Shown: piece after piece, positions 7,342-15,283 of the stretch
Numbering within the stretch: position 1 is the stretch's first letter
Layout of the letters: every line of letters starts with the position of its first letter
Assembly: GCA_964235765.1 (NCBI GenBank)
Contig: CAXSDH010000057.1
Coordinates: forward strand, 1 to 23,387
Length of the DNA: 23,387 nt
Direction of reading: 5' to 3'
DNA from: JAVVHH01 sp964235765
GTDB taxonomy: Bacteria; Pseudomonadota; Alphaproteobacteria; Acetobacterales; Acetobacteraceae
Notes under the pieces: generated by a model
Told to the model about the DNA's origin: nothing
Databases searched by the model: none
What the model saw: the letters and a program-made list of their open reading frames with translations, nothing else
Translations under genes and position numbers: made by a program

Positions 7342-8357
7342 CACGCAACCGCCGCCGTCGCGCGCCGCAGCCGCTCCAGCGCTTCGAGGGCGCCGCCGCC
7401 GTCGATCGCCTGGGCCGCGATGCCGGCGCCGTCGCGCAAGTCCGGCGCCCGCCCGGCCACGATCAGCCCGGCCGCCGCATTCAGCAGAACGGTATCCCGA
7501 TACGGCCCCGCCGCACCCTGCAACAGCGCCAACAGGGCCCGCGCATTCGCCGCCGCGTCGCCACCCTTGATCGCCGCGATCGGGCTGCACGGCAGGCCCG
7601 CCTCCGCCGCCGTCACGGTAAAGCTGCGCAGCGCGCCATCCTCGAGCGCCACGACCTGGTTCTCCCCGGCCACCGTCAGCTCGTCCAACCCCTGGCCGTG
7701 CACCACCCACGCCCGCTCCGTGCCGAGCGCGTGCAGCGTGTCGGCCATCGGCCGGGCCCAGGACGGATCGAACACCCCGGTCAACTGGCGGCGCACGCCC
7801 GCCGGATTGGCCAGCGGCCCCAGCAGGTTGAAGATCGTCCGCGTGCCCAGCTCCACCCGCGGCCCGGCCGCATGGCGCAGCGCCGCGTGGTGCCGCGGCG
7901 CGAACATGAACACGCACCCCGCCTCGTCCAGGATCGCGGACAGCCGCTCCGGCTTCACGTCGATGTCCACCCCAAGCGCCACCAGCACGTCCGCGCCGCC
8001 AGTCAGCGACGACAGCGCGCGGTTGCCGTGCTTGGCCACGGGCACACCCGCCCCGGCCAGCACGAAGGTGACCGCCGTGCTGACGTTCAGCGTGCCCGCC
8101 CCGTCGCCCCCGGTGCCGCATACGTCGATGGCGTCCGCCGGCGCCTCGACCGCCAGCATGCGGGACCGCATGGCGCGCACGGCGCCGGTCAGTTCCGGCA
8201 CCGTCTCCCGCCGCACCCGCATGGCCATGAGCAGCCCGGCGATCTGCGCGGGCGTGGCCTCGCCCGACATCACCACGCCGAACGCGGCCTCGGACTCGTC
8301 GGCCGACAGGGTCTCGCCTTGCGCAAGCCGGGCCAGCACGGGCTTCAGGCTGGCCAT
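7341..8357 (-). CDS. trpD: Anthranilate phosphoribosyltransferase
   Basis: TrpD joins anthranilate to phosphoribosyl pyrophosphate in the second step of tryptophan synthesis. The 338-residue protein has the family's helical N-terminal domain followed by the PRPP-binding block VCGTGGDGAGTLNVST (79-94), KHGNRALSSLTGGADVLVALG (from 109), the FNLLGPLANPA motif and VHGQGLDELT. Length and motifs are normal. SSLTGGAD replaces the SSKSGSAD seen in the enteric enzyme, a variation I regard as lineage-specific. The start overlaps the trpG stop by one base (TGATG), and the stop likewise overlaps trpC. It is a separate protein, not fused to TrpG as in enterobacteria. Confidence 0.95.
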   Translation of the reverse strand: MASLKPVLARLAQGETLSADESEAAFGVVMSGEATPAQIAGLLMAMRVRRETVPELTGAVRAMRSRMLAVEAPADAIDVCGTGGDGAGTLNVSTAVTFVLAGAGVPVAKHGNRALSSLTGGADVLVALGVDIDVKPERLSAILDEAGCVFMFAPRHHAALRHAAGPRVELGTRTIFNLLGPLANPAGVRRQLTGVFDPSWARPMADTLHALGTERAWVVHGQGLDELTVAGENQVVALEDGALRSFTVTAAEAGLPCSPIAAIKGGDAAANARALLALLQGAAGPYRDTVLLNAAAGLIVAGRAPDLRDGAGIAAQAIDGGGALEALERLRRATAAVA

Positions 8358-8953
8358 CAGGCGGCGCGCGCCGGCCGGTTTGCGCCGCGCGCGATGGCCA
8401 GGAAGTTGGCCAGGATGTCGTGGCCGTGCTCGGAGGCGATGCTCTCCGGATGGAACTGCACGCCGAACACGGGCAGCGTGCGATGCCGCAGGCCCATGAT
8501 GGCGCCGTCCGCCGTCCAGGCCGTGGCTTCCAGCACCTGGGGCAGGGTGGCGGGCTCCACCACCAGGCTATGGTAGCGGGTCGCCTGGAACGGGCTGGGC
8601 AGGCCCGCGAACACGTCGGTCCCCGCATGCCGCACCGGGCTGACCTTGCCGTGCATGGGCACTGCCGCCCGCACCACGTCGCCGCCGAACGCCTGCCCGA
8701 TGGCCTGGTGGCCGAGGCACACGCCCAGCAGCGGGATGCGCCCGGCCGCCGCCGCAATCAGGTCGAGGCAAATCCCCGCCTCCGAGGGCGTGCATGGCCC
8801 GGGCGAGAGCACGATCGCCTCGGGCGCCGCCGCCATCGCCTGTTCCACGCTGAGCGCATCGTTGCGCCGCACGTCGCACGAGGCCCCGAGGTCGCCGAGG
8901 AAGTGCACGAGGTTGAAGGTGAAGCTGTCGTAGTTGTCGATGAGCAGGATCAT
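8357..8953 (-). CDS. trpG: Anthranilate synthase component II (glutamine amidotransferase)
   Basis: TrpG releases ammonia from glutamine and passes it to TrpE for anthranilate synthesis. The 198-residue class I amidotransferase starts MILLIDNYDSFTFNLVHFLG, a near-consensus N-terminus. It has the oxyanion motif LSPGPCTPSEAG, the nucleophile Cys79 in GVCLGHQAIG, and His168 and Glu170 in QFHPESI. TrpG proteins can also serve folate synthesis as PabA; its place between trpE and trpD supports a tryptophan role, though a shared role cannot be excluded. Only six bases separate it from the trpE stop. Confidence 0.95.
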   Translation of the reverse strand: MILLIDNYDSFTFNLVHFLGDLGASCDVRRNDALSVEQAMAAAPEAIVLSPGPCTPSEAGICLDLIAAAAGRIPLLGVCLGHQAIGQAFGGDVVRAAVPMHGKVSPVRHAGTDVFAGLPSPFQATRYHSLVVEPATLPQVLEATAWTADGAIMGLRHRTLPVFGVQFHPESIASEHGHDILANFLAIARGANRPARAA

Positions 8954-8959
8954 CCCCGG

Positions 8960-10471
8960 TCAGCCTCCCAGCGCCGCGAACCGGACGGCCTCTTCCGCCG
9001 CCCGGAACAGCGCGCGCGACTTTTGCCGGGTTTCCTCGTACTCGCCCTCGGGCGTGCTGTCCGCCACCACGCCGCCGCCGGCCTGCACATACATCGTGCC
9101 GTCCTTGACCACCGCCGTCCGCAGGCCGATGCAGGTGTCCATCGTGCCATTGGCGGCGAAATAGCCGACGCAGCCGGCGTAGATGCCCCGCCGGGTCGGC
9201 TCCAGCTCCTCGATGATCTGCATCGCCCGTATCTTCGGCGCCCCGGTCAAGGTGCCCGCCGGGAAGCCGGCGATCAGCGCGTCCAGCGCGTCCAGCCCCG
9301 GCCGCAGGCGGCCCTCCACGGTGGAGGACATGTGCATCACATGGCTGAACCGCTCGATGGCGAAGCTTTCCGTCACCCGCACCGTGCCCAGTTCGGCCAC
9401 CCGCCCCACGTCGTTGCGCCCGAGGTCGAGCAGCATAAGGTGCTCCGCCCGCTCCTTCGGGTCGGCGAGCAGCTCGGCGGCCAGCGCCTCGTCCGCCTCC
9501 CGCGTCTCGCCCCGGCGCCGCGTGCCGGCGAGCGGCCGCAAGGTCACGGTCCCGTCGCGCAGCCGGACCAGGATCTCGGGCGAGCTGCCCACCACCGCGA
9601 AGGCGCCGAAATCCAGGAAGAACAGGAACGGCGCCGGGTTGACCCGGCGGAGCGCCCGGTACAGCGCGAACGGCGGCAAGGCGAACGGCGCCGAGAACCG
9701 CTGGCTTGGCACCACCTGGAAGGCGTCGCCGGCGGCGATGTACTCCTTCATGCGCTCCACCACCGCCATGAACTCGGCCCGGCTCATGTTGGAGGCCGGC
9801 TCCGGCTGCGGCGGCAAGGCCACCGGCGGCACGGCGTGGGGCAGGGGGCGCAGCAGGGAAGCGTCGGCTTCGGCCAGTGCGGACTGCGCGGCTTCCCATG
9901 CGGCGGCGGCCGTCACGCCCGGCTGCGGATAGATCGGGGCGGCCAGGGTCAGCTCGTCCCGCACGTTGTCGAACACGGCGAACAGGCTGGGGCGCAGCAG
10001 GATCGCCTCCGGCACGCCAAGCGCGTCGGTGTTCTTCTCCGGCAGCCGCTCCATCAGCCGCGCCATGTCGTAGCCGAGATAGCCCACCAGCCCGCCGAGC
10101 ATGGGCGGCAGGTGCTCCGGCAGGTCCATCCGGCTCTCGGCGATCAGCGCGCGCAGGCTCTCCAGCGGCGGGCTCGCCTCCGGCACGAAGGCGTGCGGCG
10201 CGGACCGCGCATGGCGGTTCAGCTCGGCCGCCCCCGCCCGGCAGCGCCACACCAGGTCCGGCGCCATGCCGATGATGGAGTACCGGCTGCGCGCCGACCC
10301 ACCCTCGATGCTTTCCAGCAGGAAGGCGTGGCTGCGCCCGGCGGCGAGCTTCATGTAGGCCGCAACCGGCGTCTCGAGGTCCGCCACGCCCGTGGACCAC
10401 ACCAGGGTGCCGCGCCCCGCCTCGTAGGCCGCACGGAACGCCGCCTGGCTGGGCGAGGCGATGGCGTTCAT
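8960..10471 (-). CDS. trpE: Anthranilate synthase component I
   Basis: TrpE makes anthranilate from chorismate with ammonia from TrpG, the committed step to tryptophan. The 503-residue protein has an N-terminal regulatory domain containing LLES (51-54), the motif associated with feedback inhibition by tryptophan. The C-terminal chorismate-binding domain includes VGSSPEILVRL, RPLAGTRRRG, HLMLLDLGRNDVGRVA, GTLTGAPKIRAMQIIEELEP, GYFAANGTMDTCIGLRT and VQAGGGVVADS. The start MNAIASPSQAAF is chosen because its ATG overlaps the stop of the upstream chaperone gene (ATGA); the frame is open far beyond it, but only as a shadow. No room exists for a trp leader peptide immediately upstream, so attenuation of the classical kind directly before trpE is unlikely. 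Confidence 0.96.
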   Translation of the reverse strand: MNAIASPSQAAFRAAYEAGRGTLVWSTGVADLETPVAAYMKLAAGRSHAFLLESIEGGSARSRYSIIGMAPDLVWRCRAGAAELNRHARSAPHAFVPEASPPLESLRALIAESRMDLPEHLPPMLGGLVGYLGYDMARLMERLPEKNTDALGVPEAILLRPSLFAVFDNVRDELTLAAPIYPQPGVTAAAAWEAAQSALAEADASLLRPLPHAVPPVALPPQPEPASNMSRAEFMAVVERMKEYIAAGDAFQVVPSQRFSAPFALPPFALYRALRRVNPAPFLFFLDFGAFAVVGSSPEILVRLRDGTVTLRPLAGTRRRGETREADEALAAELLADPKERAEHLMLLDLGRNDVGRVAELGTVRVTESFAIERFSHVMHMSSTVEGRLRPGLDALDALIAGFPAGTLTGAPKIRAMQIIEELEPTRRGIYAGCVGYFAANGTMDTCIGLRTAVVKDGTMYVQAGGGVVADSTPEGEYEETRQKSRALFRAAEEAVRFAALGG

Positions 10472-12357
10472 TGGGTCAGACTGTCCAACAGGGTCCGGTT
10501 CACCCGGGGCTGCAACCGGTTGCGCAGCGCCGAGGCGTAGGTGATCTCGACATCCTGCGAAAGCGCCTGGGTCAGCGCCGTCCGCATCTGCGCGGCGCCG
10601 GCCGGGTCGGCGGCGGCATCGGGCACGATCACCTCCGCAAGCGCCGCCACCAGAAAGCCCTCCGGCGTCTCGACCATCGTCGCATCGCCCTTCTTGAGGG
10701 CGAAGAGCGGCCCCACCAACTGGAGAGGCACGCCCTCGGTCGGGCTGCTGCGGCTCACCGGCGGCGTACGCTGCAGCCGCAGGCCGGCCACCGTCGCCGC
10801 GTCGTCGAGCGACCCGCCGGCCTTGACCGCCGCCAGCAGCTTGGCCGCGGCCTCCTCCTGCGCGCGGCGTCGCGCGTCCCGCAGAACGTCTTCCCGCACG
10901 CGCCCCTCCACCTCGGCGAAGGGCTTCAGCGCCGGCGCCGCGGTGTCCTCGACGGCGACCGCGAAGTAGGACTGGTCCGGCCCCTCGGTCAGCCGCGCCG
11001 GGTCGCCCTTGTTGAGCGCGAACGCCGCCGTGACCAGTGCCTGCCGCAGCGAAGGCGACCCTGGGAGCGGCGCGGGTTCGCCCTCGGCGGTGTTGCCCCG
11101 CGCGTCGAGCGTGCCGGAAACGGCCGCAAGCCCCAGGTCGCCCGGCAGGTCCTCGAGGCTGGTGCTGGCCGAGAGTGCGTCCTCCAGCTTGTTGGCGCGC
11201 GCATAGACCAGGTCCGTCGCCCGGTCGCGCGCCGCCTTGAGCCGGACCTCGCCGGCGACCTGCTCCAGCGTGCGCTCGGTCCCGGGGGACACCTTGGTGA
11301 CGCGCAGCACCTGCCAACCGAAGGCCGATTTGAGCGGACCCGTCACCGTCTCCGGCGGCGCCTTGAACACCGCTTCGGCCAGCTCGGGCGAGGGAAACTC
11401 CGGCCGCGTCGCGTCGTCGAGCGTAACCGACGAGGCCCCGGCGTCAGCGGCCGCCTTCTGCATGGCGGCCCAGTCGGCGCCCGCGACCCAGGACGCGGCC
11501 AGCTTGCCCGCCACCGCCTCGTCGCCGGCCGCGAGCACTTCGACGGACCGCTTCTCCGGCGAGACGTATTCGGCCTTGTGCTGGTTGTAGTAGCCGCGCA
11601 GTTCGTCGTCCGAGATGTCGATGTCGCGCGCCACGGTCTCGGGGGAGAGGATCACGGCCTTGATCCGCCGGAACTCCGGGGCGCTGTAGGCGGCCGGGTT
11701 GTTCTCGTAGGCGCGTTTCAGGTCGTCCTCGCTGGGCGCGGGCGGGTCGGGGGCGGCGGTGAACGGCAGCTCCACCATTTCGGCCACCCGGGTTTCGCGC
11801 TGGAAGGCGAACACCTGGCTCACCAGCACCTCCGGCGGCGTCACGCCCACCTGCACGGCCTCCATCAACTGGCGCTGCCCCAGATCGGCGCGCATCAGCT
11901 CGAGGAAGCGCGGCTCGGTGAGGTTGTTGGCCCGCAGAACCGCATCGAAGGCGTTGCGGTCGAAGCTGCCGGAGGGGCCGCGAAAGGCGGGGATGTCGAA
12001 CACGGCCCGGCGCAGCGCCTCGTCGGGCACGGCGAGGCCCATGCGGCGAACCTCGGCGGCGATGCTGCTCTGCACCACCATGCGGTCCAGCACCTGCTCG
12101 GCGACGGCCTTGCGGATGGCCGGCGTGGGCTCGGTGCGGCCGCCCAGCATGCGGCTGACCTGCGCCAATTGCCGGCGGAACGCCTCCTGGAACTCCGGCA
12201 CCTCGATCTTGCGGTCGCCGATGGTGGCCAGCGCGCTGTCCTGCCCCAGGTTGCGGGCGACGTCGGCCACGCCCCAGAGCGCGAAGGACGCGATCAGCAC
12301 GATGAAGAAGGCCTTGGCGGCCCAGGTGCTGAGGAAGCGGCGGAACAAGGCGAGCAT
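10468..12357 (-). CDS. PpiD/SurA-type membrane-anchored periplasmic chaperone
   Basis: The 629-residue protein has a short cytoplasmic N-terminus (MLALFRRFLSTW), one membrane segment at about 15-33 and a large periplasmic part. Residues 36-180 look like a SurA N-terminal-type chaperone domain (LATIGDRKIEVPEFQEAFRR near the start), followed by a parvulin-like segment at about 268-358 ending GWQVLRVTKVSPG and a C-terminal helical and repeat region. This is the architecture of PpiD, which helps newly secreted proteins fold near the Sec translocon. The parvulin segment lacks the usual N-terminal histidine motif and the glycine-rich GGDLG loop, so isomerase activity is doubtful. The start at 12357 puts the membrane anchor at the N-terminus; a longer frame to 12423 adds residues read from a repeat and is not preferred. 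It heads the trp transcript and overlaps trpE by four bases. Confidence 0.85.
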   Translation of the reverse strand: MLALFRRFLSTWAAKAFFIVLIASFALWGVADVARNLGQDSALATIGDRKIEVPEFQEAFRRQLAQVSRMLGGRTEPTPAIRKAVAEQVLDRMVVQSSIAAEVRRMGLAVPDEALRRAVFDIPAFRGPSGSFDRNAFDAVLRANNLTEPRFLELMRADLGQRQLMEAVQVGVTPPEVLVSQVFAFQRETRVAEMVELPFTAAPDPPAPSEDDLKRAYENNPAAYSAPEFRRIKAVILSPETVARDIDISDDELRGYYNQHKAEYVSPEKRSVEVLAAGDEAVAGKLAASWVAGADWAAMQKAAADAGASSVTLDDATRPEFPSPELAEAVFKAPPETVTGPLKSAFGWQVLRVTKVSPGTERTLEQVAGEVRLKAARDRATDLVYARANKLEDALSASTSLEDLPGDLGLAAVSGTLDARGNTAEGEPAPLPGSPSLRQALVTAAFALNKGDPARLTEGPDQSYFAVAVEDTAAPALKPFAEVEGRVREDVLRDARRRAQEEAAAKLLAAVKAGGSLDDAATVAGLRLQRTPPVSRSSPTEGVPLQLVGPLFALKKGDATMVETPEGFLVAALAEVIVPDAAADPAGAAQMRTALTQALSQDVEITYASALRNRLQPRVNRTLLDSLTQ

Positions 12358-12375
12358 GCGGCGGGTTTCCAGGGT

Positions 12376-12426
12376 TGCGGGTGCGGCGGCGCACCATAAG
12401 CTGCGGGTGCGGCGGCGCACCATAAG
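12376..12426. repeat. Tandem 25-bp repeat with internal dyad in a divergent promoter region
   Basis: Two identical 25-bp copies lie at 12376-12400 and 12402-12426, one base apart (period 26). Each contains the dyad GGTGCG-GCGG-CGCACC (6-bp arms, 4-bp loop) followed by ATAAG. The pair sits between the minus-strand PpiD-like gene and tpiA on the plus strand. On the minus strand each copy carries TTATGGT, a possible -10 element and also a spurious ATG. The repeat is either a recent duplication or a pair of regulator sites. Confidence 0.75.
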
Positions 12427-12440
12427 GAGGGGCGGCGGGA

Positions 12441-12471
12441 TTTGCCAGATGGGGCCGGAGTAGGGCTATAC
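12441..12471 (+). promoter_or_regulatory. Candidate tpiA promoter
   Basis: TTTGCC (12441-12446) and CTATAC (12466-12471) resemble the alphaproteobacterial CTTGAC / CTATAT pair, with a rather long 19-bp spacer. The -10 match is five of six. The candidate lies 23 bp before the tpiA ATG and just downstream of the tandem repeat. AGGA at 12484-12487 is the tpiA ribosome binding site. Confidence 0.35.
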
Positions 12472-12494
12472 GGGACGGCGGAGAGGAACGACGA

Positions 12495-13259
12495 ATGCGC
12501 CAGCTGATCGCCGGAAACTGGAAGATGAACGGCTTGCGGGCCGAGGCGGCGGCGCTGGCCGCAGCGCTTCGCGCCGGCGCCCACGACCCGGCCCATGGCC
12601 TGGCCTGCGACCTCCTGGTCTGTCCGCCCGCCACCGTGCTGGCCATCGTGGCCACGGCATTGCAGGGCAGCCCGGTCGCCGCCGGCGGGCAGGACTGCCG
12701 CCCCGAACCCGCCGGCGCCCGAACCGGAGACGTGTCCGCACCCATGCTGCGCGATGCCGGCGCCAGTTGGGTGATCGTCGGCCACTCCGAGCGGCGGCTA
12801 GGCTACGGCGAGTCGAACGCCCTGGTGCAGCAGAAGGCGCTCGCCGCCATGCAAGCCGGCCTCACGCCGATCATCTGCGTCGGCGAGACGGAGCAGCAGC
12901 GGCTTTCCGGCAATGCCGAGCCGGTGGTGGCCGCCCAGGTGGACGGCAGCGTGCCGCCGGGCTTCCCCGGCGTGGTCGCCTACGAGCCGGTCTGGGCCAT
13001 CGGCACGGGACGCACCGCATCGGAGGCCGACGTGGTCGCCATGCACCGCTGTATCCGCGGCCAGCTGATCTCGACCTTGGGCGGGGCCGGGGCCGGCGTG
13101 CGTATCCTCTATGGCGGCTCGGTCAAGCCGGCCGGCGCGGCAGCCTTGCTGGCGCTCCCTGAAGTGGGCGGCGCGCTGGTTGGCGGCGCAAGCCTCGTGG
13201 CCGCGGACTTCCTGGCCATCGCGCGCGCCGCGCTTTCCAAGCCGGCGGCCGGGGGCTAG
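12495..13259 (+). CDS. tpiA: Triosephosphate isomerase
   Basis: TpiA interconverts dihydroxyacetone phosphate and glyceraldehyde 3-phosphate in glycolysis and gluconeogenesis. The 254-residue TIM barrel has Lys10 in AGNWKMNG, the electrophile His97 in VIVGHSERR, catalytic Glu164 in AYEPVWAIGTG (162-172) with the flexible loop following, and the phosphate-binding YGGSVKP and GALVGGASL segments. Length is normal. AGGA seven bases upstream supports the ATG. It is the first gene on the plus strand after the divergent region, and secG follows 11 bases later, the common tpiA-secG-pyrG arrangement of alphaproteobacteria. Confidence 0.97.
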   Translation: MRQLIAGNWKMNGLRAEAAALAAALRAGAHDPAHGLACDLLVCPPATVLAIVATALQGSPVAAGGQDCRPEPAGARTGDVSAPMLRDAGASWVIVGHSERRLGYGESNALVQQKALAAMQAGLTPIICVGETEQQRLSGNAEPVVAAQVDGSVPPGFPGVVAYEPVWAIGTGRTASEADVVAMHRCIRGQLISTLGGAGAGVRILYGGSVKPAGAAALLALPEVGGALVGGASLVAADFLAIARAALSKPAAGG

Positions 13260-13270
13260 AACCCGCGCCC

Positions 13271-13600
13271 ATGACCACCGTCCTGCTCATCATCCATTTG
13301 TTCGTCACCCTTGCCCTGATCGGCGTCGTGCTCATCCAGCGCAGCGAAGGCGGCGGCCTCGGCATCGGCACGTCCCAGGGCATGGGCGGCTTCATGTCGG
13401 GGCGCGGCACCACCAACCTGCTCACCCGCACCACCGCCATCCTGGGCACGGTCTTCTTCGCCCTCTCGCTCACCCTCGCGCTGCTGAACCGCGGCACCGT
13501 CGGCGGCGGCCGCTCCTTGCTCGACAGCCCGCCGCCCGCCAGCGCGCCGGCCGGCGAAACCACCCCGGCCCCGCGTGGACCCGCCGTGCCGACCAACTGA
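13271..13600 (+). CDS. secG: Protein translocase subunit SecG
   Basis: SecG is the small auxiliary subunit of the SecYEG channel and helps SecA-driven export. The 109-residue protein has two membrane segments, at about 3-22 (VLLIIHLFVTLALIGVVLIQ) and 52-73 (LTRTTAILGTVFFALSLTLA). Between them is the family's glycine-rich cytoplasmic loop RSEGGGLGIGTSQGMGGFM and then GRGTTNLLTR. The C-terminal tail is rich in Ala and Pro and is not conserved, as usual. It begins 11 bases after tpiA and is probably cotranscribed with it. No clear Shine-Dalgarno sequence is visible. Confidence 0.95.
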   Translation: MTTVLLIIHLFVTLALIGVVLIQRSEGGGLGIGTSQGMGGFMSGRGTTNLLTRTTAILGTVFFALSLTLALLNRGTVGGGRSLLDSPPPASAPAGETTPAPRGPAVPTN

Positions 13601-13654
13601 CCTGCGTGCGAGGGTGTATCCGCCGGGCCGCCCCTTGATGTATCAGGGCTGCCC

Positions 13655-15283
13655 ATGACGCGGTTCGTATTCATCACCGGCGGCGTGGTTTCCTCCTTGG
13701 GCAAGGGCGTTGCCTCGGCGGCCCTCGGCACGCTGCTGCAAGCCCGCGGCTACTCGGTCCGCCTGCGCAAGCTCGACCCCTACTTGAACGTCGATCCCGG
13801 GACGATGAGCCCCACCCAGCACGGCGAAGTGTTCGTCACCGACGACGGCGCGGAGACCGACCTCGACCTCGGCCACTACGAGCGCTTCACCGGCGTGCAC
13901 GCGCACCAGACGGACAACGCCACCACCGGCCGCATCTACTCCGAGGTGATCGCCCGCGAGCGCCGCGGGGATTACCTCGGCGCCACCGTCCAGGTGATCC
14001 CGCACATCACGGACGCCTTGAAGGAGGCCATCACCAGCGGCACCGAGGCGGTCGATTTCGCGCTCATCGAGATCGGCGGCACCGTCGGCGACATCGAGAG
14101 CCTGCCGTTCCTGGAGGCCATCCGCCAGCTCGGCAACGAGCTTGGCCCGGCGCACACGATGTTCGTGCACCTCACCCTCGTGCCCTACATCCCCAGCGCC
14201 GGCGAGCTGAAAACCAAGCCCACCCAGCACTCGGTGAAGGAGCTGCAGAACGCCGGCATCCAGCCGCACATGCTGCTCTGCCGCTGCGACCGGCAAATCC
14301 CGGACGGCGAACGGCGCAAGATCGCCAACTTCTGCAACGTGCGCCAGCAGGCCGTGATCGCCGCCCTCGACGTGGACACCATCTACGCCGTGCCGATCAG
14401 CTACCACGAGGAGGGCATGGACCGCGAAGTGTTGCGGCACTTCGGCCTGCCGTTCGAGACGACGCCCGACCTCTCCCCCTGGCAGCGCATCGTCGATATC
14501 GTGCGCGCCCCCGAGGGGGAGGTGCGGATCGCCGTGGTTGGCAAGTACACCAGCCTGCTTGACAGCTACAAAAGCCTGGCCGAAGCCCTCACCCATGGCG
14601 GAGTCGCCAACCGCGTGCGCGTGCGGCTGGATTGGGTGGACAGCCAGGTGTTCGAGACGCCCGACGCGGTTTCCCGCCTCGAAGGCGTGCACGGCATCCT
14701 GGTGCCCGGCGGCTTCGGCGAGCGCGGCACCCCCGGCATGATCGCCGCCGTCCGCTTCGCCCGCGAGCGCCGCGTGCCGTTCTTCGGCATCTGCTTCGGC
14801 ATGCAAATGGCGGTCATCGAATGCGCCCGCAACATGGCGGGCCTGCCGGATGCCTCCAGCAGCGAGTTCGGCCCTTGCACGACCGCGGTCGTCGGCCTGC
14901 TGACCGAGTGGTCGCGCGGCAACGACGTGGAGCGCCGGGCCGAGGGCGGCGACCTCGGCGGCACGATGCGTCTGGGCGCCTACCCGGCGGTGCTGGCCGG
15001 CGACTCGCTCATCAGCGCCCTTTACCAGGCGACCAGCATCCAGGAACGCCACCGCCACCGCTACGAGGTGAACGTGAACTTCCGCCCCAAGCTGGAGGCG
15101 ACCGGCATGCGGTTCGCGGGCATGTCGCCCGACGGCGTGCTGCCGGAGACGATCGAGCTGCCGGGCCATCCTTGGTTCATCGGCGTGCAGTACCACCCTG
15201 AGCTGAAATCGAAACCGCTCGATCCGCACCCGCTGTTCGCTGGGTTCATCGAGGCAACCGTGAAGCAGGCCCGCCTTGTCTGA
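13655..15283 (+). CDS. pyrG: CTP synthase
   Basis: PyrG aminates UTP to CTP using ATP and glutamine, the last step of pyrimidine nucleotide synthesis. The 542-residue protein has the N-terminal synthetase domain, with TRFVFITGGVVSSLGKG containing the P-loop, LRKLDPYLNVDPGTMSP, HGEVFVTDDGAETDLDLGHYERF and IEIGGTVGDIESLPF. A C-terminal class I glutamine amidotransferase domain follows, with VPGGFGERG, the nucleophile Cys380 in FFGICFGMQMA, and a terminal QYHPE. Length is normal. AGGG at 13645-13648 is a plausible ribosome binding site, partly within a small hairpin. The stop overlaps the kdsA start by eight bases. Confidence 0.97.
   Translation: MTRFVFITGGVVSSLGKGVASAALGTLLQARGYSVRLRKLDPYLNVDPGTMSPTQHGEVFVTDDGAETDLDLGHYERFTGVHAHQTDNATTGRIYSEVIARERRGDYLGATVQVIPHITDALKEAITSGTEAVDFALIEIGGTVGDIESLPFLEAIRQLGNELGPAHTMFVHLTLVPYIPSAGELKTKPTQHSVKELQNAGIQPHMLLCRCDRQIPDGERRKIANFCNVRQQAVIAALDVDTIYAVPISYHEEGMDREVLRHFGLPFETTPDLSPWQRIVDIVRAPEGEVRIAVVGKYTSLLDSYKSLAEALTHGGVANRVRVRLDWVDSQVFETPDAVSRLEGVHGILVPGGFGERGTPGMIAAVRFARERRVPFFGICFGMQMAVIECARNMAGLPDASSSEFGPCTTAVVGLLTEWSRGNDVERRAEGGDLGGTMRLGAYPAVLAGDSLISALYQATSIQERHRHRYEVNVNFRPKLEATGMRFAGMSPDGVLPETIELPGHPWFIGVQYHPELKSKPLDPHPLFAGFIEATVKQARLV

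Noticed and set aside
8420..10540. A 706-codon plus-strand open frame opposite trpG and trpE
   Set aside because: Composition is Arg/His/Gln/Gly-rich with no domain, and it is fully antisense to well-supported trp genes.
10471..12399. A 642-codon plus-strand open frame opposite the PpiD-like gene
   Set aside because: The minus-strand reading has a membrane anchor, chaperone domain and coupled start with trpE; the plus-strand reading is low-complexity Arg/Gly/His sequence.
12358..12423. A 22-residue N-terminal extension of the PpiD-like protein starting at 12423
   Set aside because: The extra residues are read from the tandem repeat, would bury the membrane anchor further inside and have no family similarity.
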